Source: Ricinus communis
Taxonomy: Eukaryota > Streptophyta > Magnoliopsida > Malpighiales > Euphorbiaceae
Length of the DNA stretch: 64,000 nucleotides
Assembly: GCF_019578655.1 (NCBI RefSeq)
Contig: NC_063260.1
Span: 29,288,888-29,352,887, forward strand
Direction of reading: 5' to 3'
Numbering within the stretch: position 1 is the first letter of the stretch; each line of letters begins with the position of its first letter. The notes below the pieces were generated by a model. The model saw only the letters and a list, made by a program, of their open reading frames with translations, made no database searches and was not told where the DNA came from. Made by a program: the position numbers and the translations under genes. Below, piece after piece: positions 60,550 to 64,000 of the stretch.

Positions 60550-63500
60550 AAATAGCCCGACACCCCCCCCACTCTTCTCCTCTTCTCCTCCTTTCTCTCG
60601 AATTAATATGTAATCCTACAAACAGTTCAGATGGGTGTAAAGTTGCTGTTACTACAGCCTTCTGAAACCAACTTCAGTAATACAACCACCGGGATTATTC
60701 TCACTATCTTTCATGTTTCCAGATCCCATTTTTGTAAATTCATACTACAGTGTTTAATTAATTTTTGATATGGGTTTTATGTACTACATAGCTATACTAC
60801 TTTTTGAGACTCCGATTTCTTTGTCTCTTTTGGTCGACACCTTTTCTTTTTCTTTTTCTTTTTTATTGAGAGAATTTTTAGATTCTTGTGTACCAACTTA
60901 ATTAAGCATTTTGATATTGTACGAGCATAAATATGTCCATATAAGTTCGATTATAAAATACCCAACTCATTAAAAGAGAAAATTATTACTGTCGTAACTA
61001 ATATTATAGTCTGGAAGTTGGTATAGTAATAAAAATGTTTCGGATTTGATGTGAAATGAATGGAAATGGACGTATAGCGTGTTATATATATTAATTTTAT
61101 TACGTAATGGCTCACGCAACTATTAGTAAAAGGGAATTCGGTGAATAAAAGTAGAAAGTGAAAGTCCAAAATGCACGTATTAATTATCTCATATTTCTTG
61201 CTAGAGAAAACATTGACCGAACCATAGATATCGGGTCATTAATTGCAAGACAGAAATAGTGCCCCTATAACATGTTAGTCCATGTGAGTTTTCTGTTTAA
61301 ATCAGGTACTATATAATATAATCATATCAAATATATATATACTTTGTAGAACATGATGACCATAGGCTGTGGGAAAATTTTTCTCAAGGATACTAGCCAT
61401 TATTAAGTCTCATCAACCAACTTCAGATAATTAGGAATTTGCACTACAAAATTGTTTTTCCCTTTCCTTTTCAATGCTTTGATTCTTAATTATTATAATT
61501 ACTTTCTTTTTATTATAAGCAATCAAGTAATTTTAAAATGTGATTTTTAATATTTTATTAAAATAGAATAGCAATCAGACCAATCCATAATGGGGAGTTA
61601 ACATATTTTCTTGATATGACCAATAAGATACTGTGTATTACTGGGTGGAGTGTATGAAGGCTTGCCTAATTTATATAAAAGAAAGTCGGTTATCTTTTTG
61701 GGAGAAGGGAGTTTAGGCCAAAATTTAAGGAGGGCGGTTGCTGTGTCATCATGACGATTCAATTTTGACTCGTAGAAATGGATCTTGAAAAAGAGAAATC
61801 TGGAAAAAGGTGTGATGTTGGGTTCCTTTTATAGAGCATGTCACAGGGTATAACATGACTGATGTTTGGTGAAGGCAGCAAAGGTAGGGAAAGTAGGAAG
61901 TACTGTTTTTGTAGATAGACGGAGGCAATTTCAACACTTTTATTTCTTTTTCCTTTTTCCTAAATGGAAACTTTTCTTCACCATGCAGTGCATGCAACTC
62001 TATTATCTTCCCTTCCCTAACTTTCCTCCAGTCTTTTTATACAGTAATTGCACGCTTCTTCTTCTTCTTACATGTTTATTGGACATATTACATTCAAAAC
62101 TCTTATCTAATTTATTTATGTAGTATTCGTTGGACTTTGCAGTGCAACTAATTAAAATCGATTTAGGGATCTTTAACAATATTGTTATTTGAGATAATTG
62201 AAGTGGTTAAATTTGTTCCAAGTCAAACTCAAATATTTATACATTATTTATTCTCAATTAAACTGAATTAATCGGATCCAATTAAAAATTAATAGCTATT
62301 TTAGTCTAATTTGATGTTTAAATTTAAAAATATAACTAAACTAAATATAATTAGTTATATCAGTCTATTTGATATTTTCATGATCGTAAATTAAATATAA
62401 GAAGTTATTGACGACGGAACTAAGTAGCTCAAACCCAAACTAAAATTTTGATTCCTTTAGTTATTTCTAGTTAATTTTTGGCAGCAAATATCACTCGTTT
62501 GTAGAAGATTCAAAACCCATAACTTTAATTAAAGACAAAGCTAAAATAAATAGTAGACTATCTCAAATGCATAGCATAAACTGTATCACGAAGATTATAT
62601 ATTTTATTTTATCATTTATGAGATAATTAATTGCATTATCTGAAGAGAGATGGGTCAAATATATAAAAGGAAAAATGTTGGAAGTGATTAAGACTCATTA
62701 GTGTCGACAAAATCCAATCCTCCCATTTGATTAGGAAGATTTGTATTAATTTAATTACAACATTTAAAAAGTGGATTAGATTGTCCGACAACCAATAAAC
62801 GATGTTTTAGCACATGTGCCGTCTTCGTTTACAAGTAACAGCTTCTTTACTTAGGGCTTCACATTGCTTTAATCCTCCAATTAATTACCATTACAATTAA
62901 CGGATATTTGTAATCATAGAATAACGCCATTTCTTAACAAACTTTTACTTTAATCCTAAAGTCCTAACTACCAGTAATTCATTTAGAACCACACGCCCAC
63001 TTTATCTCTAATTATTTCTTACAGTTAGGTCAATGGGACGACTTGTTTAATCATTCACATTTACTAAATGTGGGGTCCCTGTTACCCTTAGTCTAGTTTC
63101 TTTTTTTTTTTTTTTATAAAGAAATTATTGTTTCGAGATAAAAGAAAGAGTGTGAAATATATAAAATAAGGTAAACATTTTATTTATCTCTTATTATAAA
63201 AATAATAAATTTTTATAAACAATTTGATAATAAATGAAAAATTTAAATTTGAAAATTCTCCTAAACAAAAAATGCCAATAAGACTATTCATTAACTTGCT
63301 TAGGCTTAATCTATGTGAATTTCTTAGATTTTTTTTTTTTGGTCAAAAGTTTGAAAAACACCCTTCTTCTTTACTTATGCATTTAACTTTTAAGGTATGT
63401 ATAGTTAAGGAGTTAAAGAAGGTTAATAATTAAAGAGTTAACATTTGACCTCATTTACTTTTATTTGCGTTTTTATTAAAAATTCAACTGTTGAAGCAAT

Positions 63501-64000
63501 AAATAATTCACCCCTCATATCATGCATTTTTGTAAATCTTCTCTTGTAATTCCTTCCCTCAAGGTTCAACAGGGTGGAATATAAAAGAAAAGAAATTAGT
63601 TTTTTTTATATATATATTTTATTAATTGGTTAAAAAAAATTCTACATTTATATTAATTAAAGGTTAACAAATAATAGTACTTCAATAATTATTAATACCA
63701 TATACAAATAACTCCAATCCAAAAGCACCCTTTAAATTGTTTGGTTTATTTTATAATAAGTCACTAAAAGCTTCTCTAACTAAAAGATACAAAAAATTCA
63801 AACTCTAGTATCCATTAATTAACCATATTTACTTTTGAGCTTTCAAGTTAGGATGTGGGTTAAGAAATATAAAATGAATTAGGCTGTGCGTGAACAAATA
63901 TAAAATTAGGGTCAATTTGGTACAAACATAAAAATCATGGTCTCCATATAATCTAACTATATAGGACTGAAGTGGATTATAGAAAGAGTTCTTCTCCGTT
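60550..64000. other. Right-end spacer
   Basis: No supported gene up to the window edge. The less AT-rich patch at 61680-61860 holds no protein-like frame. Confidence 0.55.

Noticed and set aside
1..64000. A biosynthetic gene cluster or novel multi-gene system
   Set aside because: The genes belong to unrelated ordinary families on both strands with kilobases between them; nothing suggests a shared function.

Overview
This is nuclear DNA of a dicot plant. The evidence is genes split by GT-AG introns, very AT-rich spacers, plant-specific families (SnRK2, BAHD, HD-Zip I, PRE-type HLH, BPA1-like) and plant transposon debris. The mix of sequences feels like Malpighiales, perhaps Euphorbiaceae, but that is an impression that I could not test. 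I find seven protein genes, one tRNA gene, and many mobile-element relics.

Layout. 21-5390 (+) holds the last eight coding exons of a subclass II SnRK2 kinase; its first exon lies off the left edge, and a 5'-truncated LINE sits in its last intron. 5.9-10.6 kb is AT-rich spacer with one degenerate inverted-repeat element. 10659-12189 (+) is a two-exon BAHD acyltransferase. 14781-16689 (-) is a complete five-exon gene for ribosomal protein eL30, with telo-boxes near its start. About 17.2-24.5 kb is a decayed CACTA (En/Spm) transposon. Its transposase gene has lost the catalytic part and is split by a 2.8-kb solo LTR that is still flanked by a perfect 5-bp target duplication. A relic of an RNase H domain lies near 25.6 kb.

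28874-30744 (-) is an HD-Zip I transcription factor of the ATHB20/ATHB13 group. About 31.2-42 kb is gene-poor. 43026-44354 (+) is an intronless, membrane-anchored glutaredoxin-like protein with a C-terminal zinc-binding module. 48442-48515 (+) is tRNA-Asn(GTT). 48817-51837 (-) is a BPA1-like RRM protein with a noncoding 5' exon near 53 kb. At 54639-55330 a small inverted-repeat element carries a piece of plastid ndhB. 58196-59073 (-) is a PRE-type atypical HLH growth regulator; a perfect 20-bp palindrome with a G-box core lies 1.3 kb upstream of it. The rest, to 64 kb, is spacer.

The genes do not form a pathway or cluster; they are ordinary neighbours on a plant chromosome. The most informative structures are the nested and captured elements: solo LTR in a deleted CACTA element, plastid DNA inside a MITE-like element, and a possible gene-capturing TIR element at 13.2-14.3 kb. 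I saw no convincing undescribed system. Exon borders were read by eye from GT/AG sites, reading phase and family similarity remembered from training, with no alignment or database search.
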